From the NCBI GenBank assembly GCA_963966185.1, contig CAWZYM010000205.1:495001-559000 (forward strand): a stretch of DNA of 64,000 nt, read 5' to 3'. Made by a program: the position numbers and the translations under genes. Numbering within the stretch: the stretch's first letter is position 1; each line of letters begins with the position of its first letter. Below, one piece after another: positions 1-11,740 of this stretch. Below the pieces are notes generated by a model. It saw only the letters and a list, made by a program, of their open reading frames with translations, did no database searches and had not been told where the DNA came from. Source of the DNA: Rhabditoides inermis. Its lineage: Eukaryota; Nematoda; Chromadorea; Rhabditida; Rhabditidae.

Positions 1-382
1 TGTTTTTGAAAAAAATATTTTTTCTTACCGCGCATACGTTTCACATACATATTAGAAAGCAATATTATTCTAACAGAGCCGTTCAGTAGTCGTCGGGAAG
101 AGTGTGCGCGCCGAAAAAAGGACTTCCTACCAGCAGTATTATCTCTAAAAAAAAAACTACTTGCGTAAAGTGAACACAATGTTACAAAAAGCACATGCAT
201 ACAAAGTTCACGAACAACAACGGGCTAGTTAGACTGTTAGAGCGCTACGCCCTCACCGCCTTGCGAATCGCCCTCAGAACACTCCCGAATTGCCGTTGGA
301 ATACTTCTGAACACTCCCGACCCCTTCGGATTTGATTCCGAAGAGACTGACCGCACCTTCACAGTCTCCATTTCACTTGCAG

Positions 383-1693
383 TGTGATGCCGATCTCTCT
401 GGGCGCGTTCGACCGACCGTGTCGAATCGAGACCCTTCTCGCGTTTCCCGAGCTCTATGCCATCCGCGGAAACCAGTTCAACACAAAGGTATACGGTAGT
501 GAGAGATAGCGTTACGGTAGTGGTTGTATACGAAAGTGGAATGATTACGCCACAAGAAACGAAGATATGACGTCATACTCAAATCGTGACGTCACGATTC
601 CTATTCCAGACTCTGCTCAAGTGGCTCTCGTCGGGCGTGCTGCATGGATCGATGGTGTACTGGCTGGGTTACATATTGGTCAGGGAGGGAGGTGGGTTGT
701 CTGTCACCCTGTCTTCCTGTCAATGTCACCTGTCACCTGTCACCTGTCACCTGTCACCTGTCACCTGTCACCTGTCACCTGTCACCTGTCACCTGTCACC
801 TGTCACCTGTCATCTGTCATCTGTCACGCTGTTACCCTGTCATTGTCACCCTGTCACCCTGTCATTGTCACCCTGTCACCCTGTCATATGTCCCCCTATC
901 ACTCTGTCACTCTGTCAATGTCACCTTGTCACCCTGTCACTCTGTCAATGTAACCCTGTCACCTGTCACCTGTCACCCTGTCACCCTGTCACTCTGTCAC
1001 TCTGTCACTCTGTCACCTGTCACTTGTCACCCTGTATTGTCACCCTGTCACCTGTCACCCTGTCACCCTGTCATTGACACCCTGTCACAGCTCCCTGGTT
1101 CCACTCGACTGGTCGCGAGCTGACGCACATGCAGTATGGCCAGCTCATTTACTGTGTTCTTATTCTGACCGCCAACCTCAAAGGACTCCTCGAACACGAC
1201 TCCCTCACATGGGTGCGGGAGAGAGAGAGGGGGGGGAGAGCGAAGAGAGAGCGAAGAGAGAGAGAGAGAGAGACTCCCCTTCAGTTCCCCTGGTTCGCTC
1301 TCTTTGGCGGCGTGGCTATGTGGTACCTCTTCATGTTCCTCGATTCCTTTGCCTGGCCCCTTCTCGCACTCGCCAACTTCAACTCGCAAATGGCACATAT
1401 CGTTTTCGACGTGCACTCGAGCAGGTTTGTATGTTTGTTTCCTTTGTTTACTAGTTTGTTTACTCGTTTGTTTACTTGTTTGTTTACGCATTCACTTTAG
1501 AATGTACCTCTTCGCGCTGTTAATGAGCGTTATCGTGCTGGCGCCGGATTTTGTGCGCAAAGTGTGAGTGAAGAGAGAGAGGGAGAGAGGGAGAGAGAGG
1601 GAGAGAGGGAGAGAAGGAGAGAGGGAGAGAGGGAGAGAAGGAGAGAGGGAGAGGGAGAGGAGAGAGAGGAGAGGGTGAGAGAAGAGAAAGAAG

Positions 1694-1729
<36 letters not shown>

Positions 1730-2326
1730 GAGAAAGAGAGAGAGAGAGAAGAGAAAGAAGAGAGAGAGATATCTTTTCTAGACTGACGCGAACTGTCGGC
1801 CGCATCTCGACGATGGACGTTGTGCGACACCACGAGAACCACGTCATCGTCAAGTACACACACTCTCTCTCTCCCTTTCTATATAACTCTCTCCCTTCCC
1901 CTCTCTCTCCCCTCTCTCTCCCTCTCTCCCTCTCTCCCTCTCTCTCCATCTCCCCTTCAGAAAGCGTCTCACTCGCTCCTCCTCCTTCATCTCCCGCCCG
2001 TTTGTCGCCGTCAAAGACGTCCTCGGATTCGGAGAGTTGCCAGAGGGACAGAGTGCGTTGTTTACTTGTTTGTTTACTAGTTTGTTTATTAGTTTGTCCA
2101 GTTTGTTTACTTGTTTGTTTACTTGTTTATCCCAGACGGTTTCGCGTTCGCTGCCGAGGAGCCAGTGGCTACCACGGACACTCAACTGCTGCGGAGAGTG
2201 ATTAGAGAAGAGGTGGGGAGAGGGAGAGAGAGGGAGGGAGAGAGAAGAGAGAGAGGGAGAGAGGAATTGAGAGAGAGGAATTGAGAGAGAGAGTGAGAGG
2301 AAGGGAGGGAGAGAGAGAGAGAGAGG

Positions 2327-2372
<46 letters not shown>

Positions 2373-2751
2373 ATTCCAGGTGACTTCCAATGTGGACACT
2401 GATTCGACCGCCGTCGCCGATTCTCTCGCGCCTTACACCGCCGCTCCCATGGAAGTTCTGGACAAGGTTTGTTTACTTGTTTACTCAAGTTGTTTACTTG
2501 TTCATTCAAGTTGTTTACTTGTTTACTCCAGGACAAGTTTATCTCCTCTGACCGACACACGGCCTCTAACAGCGGTGAGCAGCTCGAGCACACGGTACGG
2601 GATTCCTGTTGGCAAACGCTGCCCGGCAATAGGAACATCGGACTGTAATATTGTTTCAGTCTCGCGAGCCGGGCACTTCGATGAGTCGTGTGTGAGGAAC
2701 TTACAATACCTCCTTACAACTTACAAGTTACACTTAAACTACGATTTGTGA
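383..2751 (+). CDS. P4-type ATPase (aminophospholipid flippase), C-terminal part; 5' exons lie upstream of the window
   Basis: The family flips phosphatidylserine or phosphatidylethanolamine to the cytosolic leaflet. Exons read: 383-488, 610-691, 1091-1212, 1285-1424, 1501-1563, 1782-1852, 1961-2049, 2136-2211, about 2380-2466, 2532-2573, about 2661-2751. The first exon gives PISLGAFDRPC followed by a PELY-type stretch and FNTK, a recognisable block just after the sixth transmembrane helix of P4-ATPases. Later exons give hydrophobic helices (WLSSGVLHGSMVYWLGY; QLIYCVLILTANLKGLLEHD; FALFGGVAMWYLFMFLDSF; YLFALLMSVIVLAPDFV), then a basic cytosolic tail containing NGFAFAAEE, which resembles the GYAFSQEE-like motif of the ATP8A tail. 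The catalytic DKTG half is outside the window. The ATP8A class (C. elegans tat-1) is the best guess; other P4 classes are possible. Most junctions were phase-checked; the last two exons are less certain. Confidence 0.85.
692..1090 (+). repeat. CTGTCAC minisatellite filling a whole ATPase intron
   Basis: Almost the entire intron between two ATPase exons is a 7-8 bp repeat (CTGTCAC/CTGTCACC with CTCTGTC variants). The repeat itself supplies the 3' splice site, because the intron ends in ...CTGTCACAG before the exon at 1091. The long reading frames here are repeat artefacts. Confidence 0.9.
1425..2531 (+). repeat. ATPase introns made of TTGTTTAC units and GA tracts
   Basis: Three introns (1425-1500, about 2050-2135, about 2467-2531) consist largely of tandem TTGTTTAC, several copies each. 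Two others (1564-1781 and 2212-2379) are purine (GA) tracts. The same octamer builds introns of ST7 and MON2 further on. Confidence 0.85.
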
Positions 2752-2798
2752 ATCAAAAACTCAGCGCATTACGAGCGGTTATTGTGTACGCGACTTGG

Positions 2799-2804
2799 AA
2801 TAAA
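2799..2804 (+). promoter_or_regulatory. AATAAA polyadenylation signal of the ATPase gene
   Basis: A perfect AATAAA lies about 50 bp after the predicted stop codon at 2751. The convergent UGT gene ends at 2873 on the other strand, so the two 3' ends are almost adjacent. Confidence 0.6.
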
Positions 2805-2872
2805 AGATTTATCGATTATTTCATATTCATATAATTTATATATTCATGATATTTTCGCTACTGTACAATTTT

Positions 2873-3050
2873 CTATTGCTGCTTCATTTTTCTGCTCATC
2901 ACTTTTCCTATCGTCTTCACAGAAAAAGAGAGGATTTTGAAAACTGCAAAAATCGCGAGTGAAATAAGGGTAGCGAAGAATAGGTAAACGTCCCAGAGAT
3001 GATATTGGAAGTAGAAGAGCGAGCGGGCGGCCTAAAAAGAACATCTCTCT

Positions 3051-3082
<32 letters not shown>

Positions 3083-6000
3083 GCACCTTCATATCGAGCA
3101 TATCCAGAGGTCCGAATTGTGCTGCGAATTCCACATTCTTGACTAGCTGTTGTCTGACGGAGAGAGGTCGCGATGACATCATCGACGCGATGAAAGAAGC
3201 GCGCGTGCGGAAACTGAAGAAAAAAAAGAGGAAAAAAACACTGTTTCGTTGGATGAGATCAACTGGTATATCGGCGCCTGCAGCCTCGATGAGTAGTGCG
3301 GTAAGCGCAATTCCGACGGTATGTAAGTAAGATTACCTATAAAGATATAGTTCTATGCTCGCGATCGATATAAGTTGTGCGAGGTGGGATAGTTTAAGTT
3401 TGACATAAATAATAACATAACATAAGTTTAAGTAATAACATAAGTTAACATAACATAAGTAAGTTAACATAACATAACATAAGTTAACATAACATAAGTT
3501 TGGAAGATAGACTGTTCTTTCTATTTGGCTGATGGATGAAGAGTGAGACGAACGTCTTACTACATCAGTATCATGCTCGCATGCCTTGAATACAATAATA
3601 AATAACACACATCTTACCTATCATTCTCCTCTATCATCTGCTTGACCGCTCGTAATAGAGCATCCGGCGTCGCCAGATCCGTCTTTTCCACAAACAGCGA
3701 GGAACCGGCGCGAGACATCATCCTGCAGTACGGTAACTACAGTAACTGGTAACTGTGGTAAATATACTACAGTAATATACTACAGTGACAGGGTAAGAAA
3801 TATTATACTACAGTAAGATTTCCGTTTTGAATCAAACTCTCAAAAGAACATTGTAGTAGAAGAATTTTAAGAATTATAGTAAAAGAATAGTCCCGCAAGC
3901 TCATATCCATATACGGTAGCTACAGTAACCCACCTCGCGTTCCTGTACTGGTCGGCGAACATGGGTACGGTAATGAGGGGCACTCCCCGGCTGGCCGCCT
4001 CCTGTGTCGAGCCCATGCCGGCATGGGTGAGGAAGAAGGAGAGGCGGGGATCGGCTGAATGGGTATAACTATTATACATGTATTATTATGTATTTATGTA
4101 ATATATTAATGTATTATGTAAGTACTATTTACTTGTAGTATACACATATTCGAGCTAGAATCGAGGTACATAGATGTGCTACGTTTCATAGTGACAATTA
4201 GGGGCGGCGCGCAGCGGCGCCCGTTTGTTTTGAGCTGTGACGCGCGCAACACGCCACTCCCAAGGCACACACGATTTCTTTATTCTAATACAATATACTT
4301 AATTAGTGTGCGTTATTTGTTAGAATATCACTTTGTAAGACCTATGAGTATGATTCGTGAAACCAATATCGGTTGCGGCATCCAAAAACCGCCCTCTCTT
4401 GCTCTCTCCCGCTTTGCCACTAAACGTGTTTACGACGGCGGCGGCGGCGGCGACGACGGTGTGCATCACGTAAGCTCCGCCCACTGCACTTTGCGCTCAT
4501 TGGTCGCTCGGCTCTCTTGCGTGCGCACTCTGATTGGCTGAGCGCATGCCCCGCCCTTCGTTCACCCACTCTCGTGTCGGCTCGCCGTCCAGGCCACCGC
4601 CCCAGTTTTGGCGCGAAAACTGTGGGGGGAGGGGAGTGTGCGGAGCGGAGTGAGTGGGTAAGAGAGAGAGACGCGAAATAGCGCGTGTCAATGAGAGACT
4701 GGCATTGGCAGGCGCACGAGCGATTCGACAAAGCAGTGCGTTTCCATATTCAGGATACGTTTTCTAAAGTTTCGAATATGTATACATAACATGTTCGGCA
4801 CATCAACCTGAAAAACAATTTCTTCGAAATTTGAGAAAAGGACATCCATTCTCTTTCGAAAAGTACACGAGTAAAGAGGAGTGGTTTGTTTTGATCTAAT
4901 TCAACAAAAGCACATGCATAAAATCTCTTCGCAGCTGACTAAAATTTCAAAACAAACCTGCTCTTTCTGATCGATGAAAAATATAGTATGCACTATAATC
5001 GTGTCATACATTTTGTTGCAAGTTACTTGTTGGGATTAACAGTATCCTGAATACCTGAACTCAACATGCTAACAAGAAAACAATTAGAGTTTTAAAACAT
5101 CGTTCGAAAGAGCAGGTTTGTTTTGAAATTTTAGTCAGCTGCGAAGAGATTTTATGCATGTGCATAAAATTGAATTAGATCAAAACAAACCACTCCTCTT
5201 TACTCGTGTACTTTTCGAAAGAGAATAACATTGAACACTTCGGTTTCGACATAATTCCCAATATTTGAAGGAATATCAACAAATTCATACATGCAGGTTA
5301 AATCAAGCCAAGTTAAGTTATACAATTTTAAATTATACGTTTGATTTGATCGATAGTTTTATGCTCGCAATAAGTTGCGCGCGGTGGGGTAGATCAGAGG
5401 AAGACGGAGAGTCAGCTCTCGGCAATAGCGCGCAAAACAAGAGAGACAGGCGGTTATGGCACCGTATTTCGAACTGCAAGTGAGGTAGATCGAGGCGCAA
5501 GCTAAAAAATCTCCTTGACTCACCCAGCACTGCGGGCTGCTGCACCCACTCCCTCACCAGCACGTTCTTGCGGTCGCCCGCTGGGAGGTCCGAAGCGCGC
5601 TCGTACTGAACGAATCGTACTGATATGATATGATACTGATCGTACTGATAGCGTACTGAAGAAGGAATGATGTAGAATTCGTACTGGTTATGATAACGAT
5701 TTGATACTGATCCTACTGATAGCGGAATGACGCGCTGAATTCAGAGTTTTGAATTCTATATTAATTGTTTGTGTTGATGTGTATGTGTGCATGTAATGAT
5801 CAGCATGGCTTGTACTGAAAAAAAGATTATGTATGCTGATTACTGATAAATCGTACTGATGTGGAATCGTTATGATATTGTATCAATATACTTATAGGAA
5901 TGTGTGAAATGAGCGCAATGGCGCGTGCTCGTACTCAAAAGGGAACTAGCATAAATGAAATGAACTTTTGACAGTACTAAAAAGGAACTAGGATATACGA

Positions 6001-9000
6001 AATTTAGCAGAATGATGGGAAAAAACTTTCTTTTGTGTTCAAGGTGAAATTCGTCTTATCAGATTGGTACTTGTATAATACATTACTATTTTTCTAAAGA
6101 TTCAGAAATTAATACTTTGTATTGATGTGTACACATATATTCAGGTTGAAATGTATCGAACTTACCTTCCAAATGAAAGTCACATTGGGGAAAGCATCAA
6201 AAACGGCGAGCAACGACTGCTTGTACTGAAAAGAAGATACTCCTCATCTCATCTGTATCTTACCTCTTTCTCTTTTTCATCTCCATCTCTCTATCTCTCT
6301 CTCCCTCCCCCCTCTCTCTCCCTCTCTCCCTCCCTCTCTCTCCCCCCTCTCTCTCCCCCCTCTCCCTCTTCCTCTTTCCCTCTCTCTCTCTCTCCCTCTT
6401 TCCCTCTCTCTCTATCTCTTTCTCTCACCCTCTCTCTCTTCCTCTTTCTCTCTCTCTCCCCCCCTCTCTCTTCCTCTTTCTCTCTTTCTCTCTTTCTCTC
6501 TCTCTCACCCCCTCTCTCTTCCTCTTTCTCTCTCTCCCCCCCTCTCTCTTCCTCTTCCTCTCTCTCTCTCGCTCTCTCCCTCTTTCTCTCTCTCTCCCTC
6601 TCTCCCTCTCTCTTTCTCTCTCTCCCTCTCTCCCTCTCTCTCCCTCTCTCTCTACCTCTTCCGGCATGAATCGACTGAGACAGATGGATCCGAACGAGAC
6701 CAACACCGAATGCGGCCGCGCCGACATTGCGCTGTTCAATTCCTGAAAAGAATTGTGATAATAAATGATAAACCACTTTTGGCCCATCTGTTTTCTTTTA
6801 TCACATTTTCATTGAATAATTTCTTTCAACATTTTTATAAAATACCTATTGAATGAGAGAATTCGTCAAGAGACAGCCTTTGATAGGACACAGGACAGAG
6901 CCATACCTCATCCAGTCCCTCCTTCCTTCCACTCTCTTTCTCATAGTTCATTGAATGAGTATGAGAGTCAAGAGTCAGCCTTTGAAAAGACTGTGTTACC
7001 TCATCCAGTCTCTCCTTCTTCCCGCTCTCTCTGGGATGTATGCCCCCGATGGGAACTATCTTGTTGAGGGTTGGTCGGGGAAAGTCTAGCAAGGGATCGT
7101 CGAATGTGAATAGGATGGAGGCGCGCGCGGCGAGGTCCTAAAGATACAATCGATCAATCAATCAATAATTCATCCAGAATTGCTATGCCCTGACTATATG
7201 TGCATACGGTACAATGGGCTGAGAGTAAAACACTGATTAGCGACGGGGATGGGAGAACATACACGTCTAACTATGGTAGTGGTAACCTTGTTTAGTACCA
7301 GGAACAGCGAAAGGTTGTTGACAATCGAAAATCACAAAAAAAACCACTCTCTTCAGTAGTCTATAAGAGATTTATTAGGCCCGGTAAACAAATTCGTTTT
7401 GAAAAAGAAGAAAAAACTCCCGCAACTCACCCCAACACTTATATTTCTAAACACTTACAAAATGGTTTCTGAAGTGAGAGCGGTTTCACCAACCTTCATG
7501 CTGGGCACTCCCGGGAACACGCCCTGGTACAGTCGCTCTCCATACGCCATGAATACGTCGAAGCACCACTTGGCGATCACATTGCTCACTCGATCGAAGA
7601 ACGCCAGGCCCTTTCCGTCCGCCGATCCCGCCGCGAAGTTGGCTGGAATCGAATCGATACGCGGTTTCTTCACTCCTTCGAGTCTTTCGAAACGCGACCA
7701 GACAGTTACGATTGCTTTTTGAAGGGAGGTGTCGAAGAGGCTACACCAAGAAAGAGAGAGGGAAAGAGAGAAAGAGAGAGGGAGAGAGAGAGGGAGGGAG
7801 AGAGAGGACGCACCGGGCACGTATGCCAGCGTGTTGGGCATTCCGAGTGCGTCGGTGTGCCACTCTGTCGTCCCAGATGCTGTCACCAGCGCATAGCGGG
7901 TGAGATTCATCGTGTGCACCAGACCTGAGATGAAATTGACAGTCTTATCTGGTTATTTTTTCATTTACTTTTTAAAGCAACAGTGGCGACTTATTTTCGA
8001 CTCGGAGTATTATTAAAAATCATATTATCCTAACACATTTGCAATTTTTGCGAAAGAACGACGATTCTGCGTAATTTTCGATTCTGCCACTGCCGAAATG
8101 CAGCTCAAAATTTGAATTTCCCGCCAACGCTTCACTGCAAAAACTGGGGTCGGAGACATGACTGCAAATAAACAACGCCCGGTCACTTGCTCTTTGGCTC
8201 AGTGCATGTGCGCTGCGTTGTGGCGCTCGATCTTCGCGGGTTCGATTCCAGTCACGGCCAAATGTTTTGCTCGTGTGAAAATGAGGAGTTGTGGCAGGTT
8301 GTGGCAGAAATAAGTCGCCACTGTTCCTTTAACCTCTACTTATGATGTGAGTCAGAGATGTGTCTTGTTCACAACGTTGTTTACAGTTATCACCATTTGT
8401 TTACATGTATTCTTGGACTTACCGTATCCACAAAAGTCGTACGCCTCCAACACAGCAAAGTCGAACTGCTCTCCCTTCAGTCGATCGATCAGACCCGGCT
8501 GCGACACGGCGTCTGGAAAACATTATGTATTTCATTTATCGATTCATCCACCCAAACAATATGGTAGCATGTGCAATGCACATTCTTGCATTGTATTTCG
8601 TTCATTTCGTTGCCATGTATGCCTATCCTTGCCGATTATATGAAACAATACATGAATACATAACATTTGCAATTACGGAGACAAAGAATTGTTCGGATCA
8701 ACTCACACTTGCACTGAGCGGCTAGCATGTCGTAGATATCCGTGTACTGAAACGTATCGAATGAGAATTCAAAAATGTTTTGAAACGTATCAAGACGAAA
8801 TTGAAGCCATGTGAGTAAAAATGTTTTGGGCAGATGACCTCGATGTTCATAATATAATTGTTTCCATAATATTACATACAATTATTTCTGATTTCTACTC
8901 ACGGATAGAAAGTCATAGGAGGCGTATGGCTTGATCCACGAAGAGCGAGCATGCTGAAAAAATAGAATTACACTTGATTACGTCATTTGTTTATTTGTAC

Positions 9001-10065
9001 TTTGTGTTCATGAAACGCGTAAGCACTGATATGTTTCCTATGATGCCCATGTTAAGTACTCAACACGGTAATAAACTATTAAACGCGAACCTGAATAAAC
9101 GTCATTAAACTAACGATCATTCGATCAAAATAGTCCATATAATTTATAGCCGTTGATGCTACGTGCCGGCAAAATGTCGTTATAGAATGGCTGGATAAAT
9201 AACAAATAAATCACAATACACTGACACACACAAAAAGTGTACTGTGTGGATATCACACTGAACGTAAATCTACAACACTTGTCACGTTTCTATAGATACT
9301 TTTGTTGGAACTGGGAACGTGAAAAACACGTGGTATTACATTTACTCTAGCTACTCTGGTTATGTTGTAAGATGAGTGGTGTTACTTATCCACACTTTTC
9401 TAGACGTCTAGTAGAGTTTTACATTGAGCTACATAGATATATCTAACACGGTTTACCCACGTTTCAGGAGGAACTTAATTGAAGTTATTTATGTTGTTAT
9501 ACTGTTTTTTTTCAAAGAATCTAAAATAGATACCAGCTTGTTAGCCTAATGTGTTGTCTATTTCACCTCTTTAGCTCTATTGTTAAGCCTACTTGACTTT
9601 CCAGGATACGGTTTATTGGTTTATTGCACACACTATTGTTACACATGACGATATGCGAAGGTGAAGATAGCTCGCTACCTTTACCTTTGCCTATTGTTAT
9701 TGTTCGGTGCTCTACTGTTAGTACGTACCTCTTCTAGCACTCCTACGTTCACCTCTGCTAGGAAGTCCCCATAGCCTGCTTGATCCGTCACCGAGCCATG
9801 CTCAATGATCAGCTGATCGGACAAGCCCCTCGGAGGAACCCGAATGCTCGATTCCGCACGAGACAGTAGTTCCGTCTGTAACTCTCTCTCATCGAATTCG
9901 GGGAACAGAATCAGTCGTCTCTGCGATCTCTAGTCTATGTCTACATTTTTGCGTCACCCCCGATCGCATTCTGAACCCGTTACAGTATTCCCTAATCGGT
10001 GGGGACTGATCTCACCGCGTCACGGGGGAGAGACGGAGAGTGGAGAGTGGAGAGAGAGTGGAGAG

Positions 10066-10103
<38 letters not shown>

Positions 10104-10464
10104 CGCAAACAACTCAATCAGGGTCGAAATGCGTAAAAAAAAGTGCAAAAGCTAATGGAAAAAGGAAAAGGCGGGAGAGAGAGAAGAGATCAGATGATCA
10201 AAATGTGGCATCGAAATGGGATACAATAGCAGGGCAGAAGAATCAAATTTTGGCGACGATAGGGATGCCTTTTTTCTTGGAAAAATCATCGAACAATTAT
10301 CTTAAGTTCCGTATAAACTATTATGCCCTGCCCCCCTAACCAACCACTCGGTGTCCCTCCTCCGCCAGCGTCTCAGCCACTCGATGCACGGTGCGTGCGT
10401 GGCTCTCCGCAAACAGCGGATTGTAGACGAGGATCTGGCATCATTGAACATTCAAAACACACGT

Positions 10465-10525
<61 letters not shown>

Positions 10526-10620
10526 GTAGTTGTACACCAAGATCTGGCATCATTGAACATATCAGTGAGACTTGGAACATTGATCATATCAGAGATACTC
10601 TGCACACTGATTTAGGTAAC

Positions 10621-10651
<31 letters not shown>

Positions 10652-10662
10652 CCTCTCTCCCC

Positions 10663-10717
<55 letters not shown>

Positions 10718-10899
10718 TCCCGATTTGGGGGTATGCGGGTATGTGGAATTGAAGCCCCTCATATCAGTAAGATTCCCACCTTGCAACCGAGAGCACTACG
10801 GTTACAGTTTCCAAATCGGTGCAAACCATTAAAAGAAAACTGCACCTTGAGTGAGAGGTAGCAAGGGAGGAGCAGGAGCAGGAGCACAGGTGACTGCAT
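2873..10899 (-). CDS. UDP-glycosyltransferase (GT1 / UGT family), complete, 16 exons
   Basis: ER-membrane enzyme moving sugar from UDP-sugar to small lipophilic acceptors (detoxification). Exons (minus order): 10846-10899, 10345-10434, 9729-9920, 8903-8953, 8707-8746, 8423-8512, 7814-7924, 7494-7642, 7000-7137, 6656-6742, 6166-6225, 5524-5605, 3934-4054, 3618-3722, 3087-3213, 2873-3031. They total 1656 nt, an open frame of 551 aa, close to the usual 520-530. Seen in order: Leu-rich signal peptide (MQSPVLLLLLLPCYLSLK), ILVYNPLFAESH at the mature N-terminus, PRPTLNKIVPIGGIHP, SVLVSFGSI, the sugar-donor signature (FFLTHAGMGSTQEAASRGVP ... PMFADQYRNA), VEFAAQFGPLD, and a C-terminal membrane helix (DVYLFFATLISLAIFAVF) with a basic tail (SRKMKQQ), the normal UGT layout. 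The acceptor substrate cannot be inferred. Confidence 0.93.
4196..4740 (-). mobile_element. Helitron-like non-autonomous element (3' end at 4196)
   Basis: On the minus strand the element ends in a GC-rich imperfect hairpin (GGGCGCCGC...GCGCCGCCC) directly followed by CTAA and a T. The interior shares GC-rich text (GCTCATTGG next to CCGCCC) with the 45.6-kb copy. The 5' limit near 4740 is a guess. It sits in a UGT intron. Confidence 0.4.
4849..5225. mobile_element. Long-TIR palindromic element (MITE-like), copy 1
   Basis: About 120-bp arms at 4849-4969 and 5106-5225 are near-perfect reverse complements. They carry the family core CAACAAAAGCACATGCATAA and AAACAAACCTGC. The spacer is about 136 bp with no coding potential. 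Intronic in the UGT gene. Related copies are at 16138, 32240 and 45990, with a scrap near 150-235. Confidence 0.85.
5606..5940 (-). repeat. Degenerate repeats of a UGT exon border in the adjoining intron
   Basis: The true acceptor before 5605 reads TTCAG|TACGAGCGCGC on the minus strand and the next upstream exon starts CAG|TACAAGC. Copies of these borders (TCAGTACGA, TTTCAGTACAAGC, TACGAGCACGC) recur at about 5615-5720, 5810-5825 and 5925-5945. Confidence 0.6.
6270..6655. repeat. CT/GA low-complexity tract
   Basis: About 385 bp of CT repeats on the plus strand (GA on the UGT sense strand) run straight into the splice donor of the exon at 6656-6742. Reading frames here are low-complexity shadows. 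Confidence 0.9.
6890..6930 (-). repeat. Echo of the UGT exon end at 7000
   Basis: On the minus strand the exon ends in codons for ESGKKERLDE then GTAAC. About 100 bp into the intron the sequence recurs as ESGRKEGLDE followed by GTATG, so the duplicate keeps a GT donor. Confidence 0.8.
7972..8332. mobile_element. TTAA-type MITE carrying a tRNA-like segment
   Basis: Terminal inverted repeats TTTAAAGCAACAGTGGCGAC (left) and its near reverse complement ending GTTCCTTTAA (right) bound a 360-bp non-coding element in a UGT intron. Inside, about 8190-8262 resembles a tRNA, with an A-box-like TGGCTCAGTGC and a B-box-like GGTTCGATTCC. It is a composite of cut-and-paste ends and a Pol III-like core. 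Confidence 0.65.
10455..10715. repeat. CT dinucleotide tracts and an exon echo in the first UGT introns
   Basis: Two CT runs (about 10468-10522 and 10625-10715) flank a copy (10530-10565) of the exon border at 10434. Read on the minus strand, CCAG|ATCTTGGTGTACAAC re-encodes ILVYN, the first residues of that exon. Confidence 0.75.
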
Positions 10900-10935
10900 G
10901 GTCGTACCTGTCTTTACCTCTATGCCAAACTCGTT

Positions 10936-10946
10936 GTCTTTATATT
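10936..10946 (-). promoter_or_regulatory. TATA-like box of the UGT gene
   Basis: ATATAAAG on the minus strand about 40 bp before the start codon at 10899, at a distance suitable for a short 5' leader. No other promoter element is recognised. Confidence 0.35.
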
Positions 10947-11224
10947 TGATGCGATTGGTGTAGTCAGTGTGTCCAAGTCGCCCCGCCCCGAAAAGATCGA
11001 AAGATGAAGTTACACCGCGCTACGATGCCCTAATGCGCGCCCCCTGTAACTGAATGATAGACCATGAACGAGAGAAAAGAGTGTTGTGGTGAATGATCAC
11101 ACCCCACCCACTGCAAAACATTCGGGAGGTATGATCGTATGGGGAAGTTGAACCTCTCTGCGCTCTACCACTAGCCTATAGGTACCAATGGTCTTTATGT
11201 TCGCACGGTGGAGCGTCTATTTAT

Positions 11225-11740
11225 GTGGTGCGTGTGGTAGATCCACACAAAGTGCAATCTACATCACTTGTGCAAGTGATCCGAAAAGATACCAACGAAA
11301 TCAACTTGATTTATTCACGAGTTTGTGTCGAGTCGTCGAATGTTTGCCCTCTGGGCTCTGGAAATACCACAAGCTCTTCCCAGAGGTACAAGTTACAAGC
11401 GCGCGACCCGAGAACAGTTCAACCCACATCATGTTTTCAAATGATTCGAAACCAACGAAATCAGGTGGTAGATCCACACAAAGTGCAATCAACATCACTT
11501 TTGCCAATGATTCGAAAAGAGAGACCAACGAAATCAACTCGATTTATTTTTTTCGAGTGACGGCTTGCCGGCTCCAGATCTCCAGATCCACATGCGCGAC
11601 CCGAGTACAGTGCAAAACAACCCCACCGTCACTTTTGCGAATGATTCGAAAATAGAGATCAGCGAAAGCAACTCGATTTATTGATTACAACTTTACAAGA
11701 CGAGTGTTTGTTCGAGTGTCACGGCTTGCCGGCTCCGGGC
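11225..11740 (-). repeat. Three degenerate tandem copies of the 3' end of the Lys/Glu-rich gene
   Basis: Units of roughly 170-240 bp share GTGGTAGATCCACACAAAGT, CAACGAAATCAACT(T/C)GATTTATT and CGGCTTGCCGGCTCC. On the minus strand the unit is the end of the coding exon, the stop region and an AATAAA signal. No gene is seen between 10900 and 11718. Confidence 0.75.
11677..11682 (-). promoter_or_regulatory. AATAAA polyadenylation signal of the 11719-12277 gene
   Basis: TTTATT on the plus strand, about 40 bp after the stop codon on the minus strand. The neighbouring repeat units carry further AATAAA copies near 11305 and 11540. Confidence 0.5.

Noticed and set aside
567..1123. Three overlapping plus-strand reading frames of 128-163 codons
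   Set aside because: They run through the CTGTCAC minisatellite of an intron; only the first codons overlap a real ATPase exon.
6127..6787. Ser/Leu-rich and Arg/Glu-rich frames around 6.1-6.8 kb
   Set aside because: Low-complexity CT tract inside a UGT intron; two genuine short UGT exons lie at its edges.
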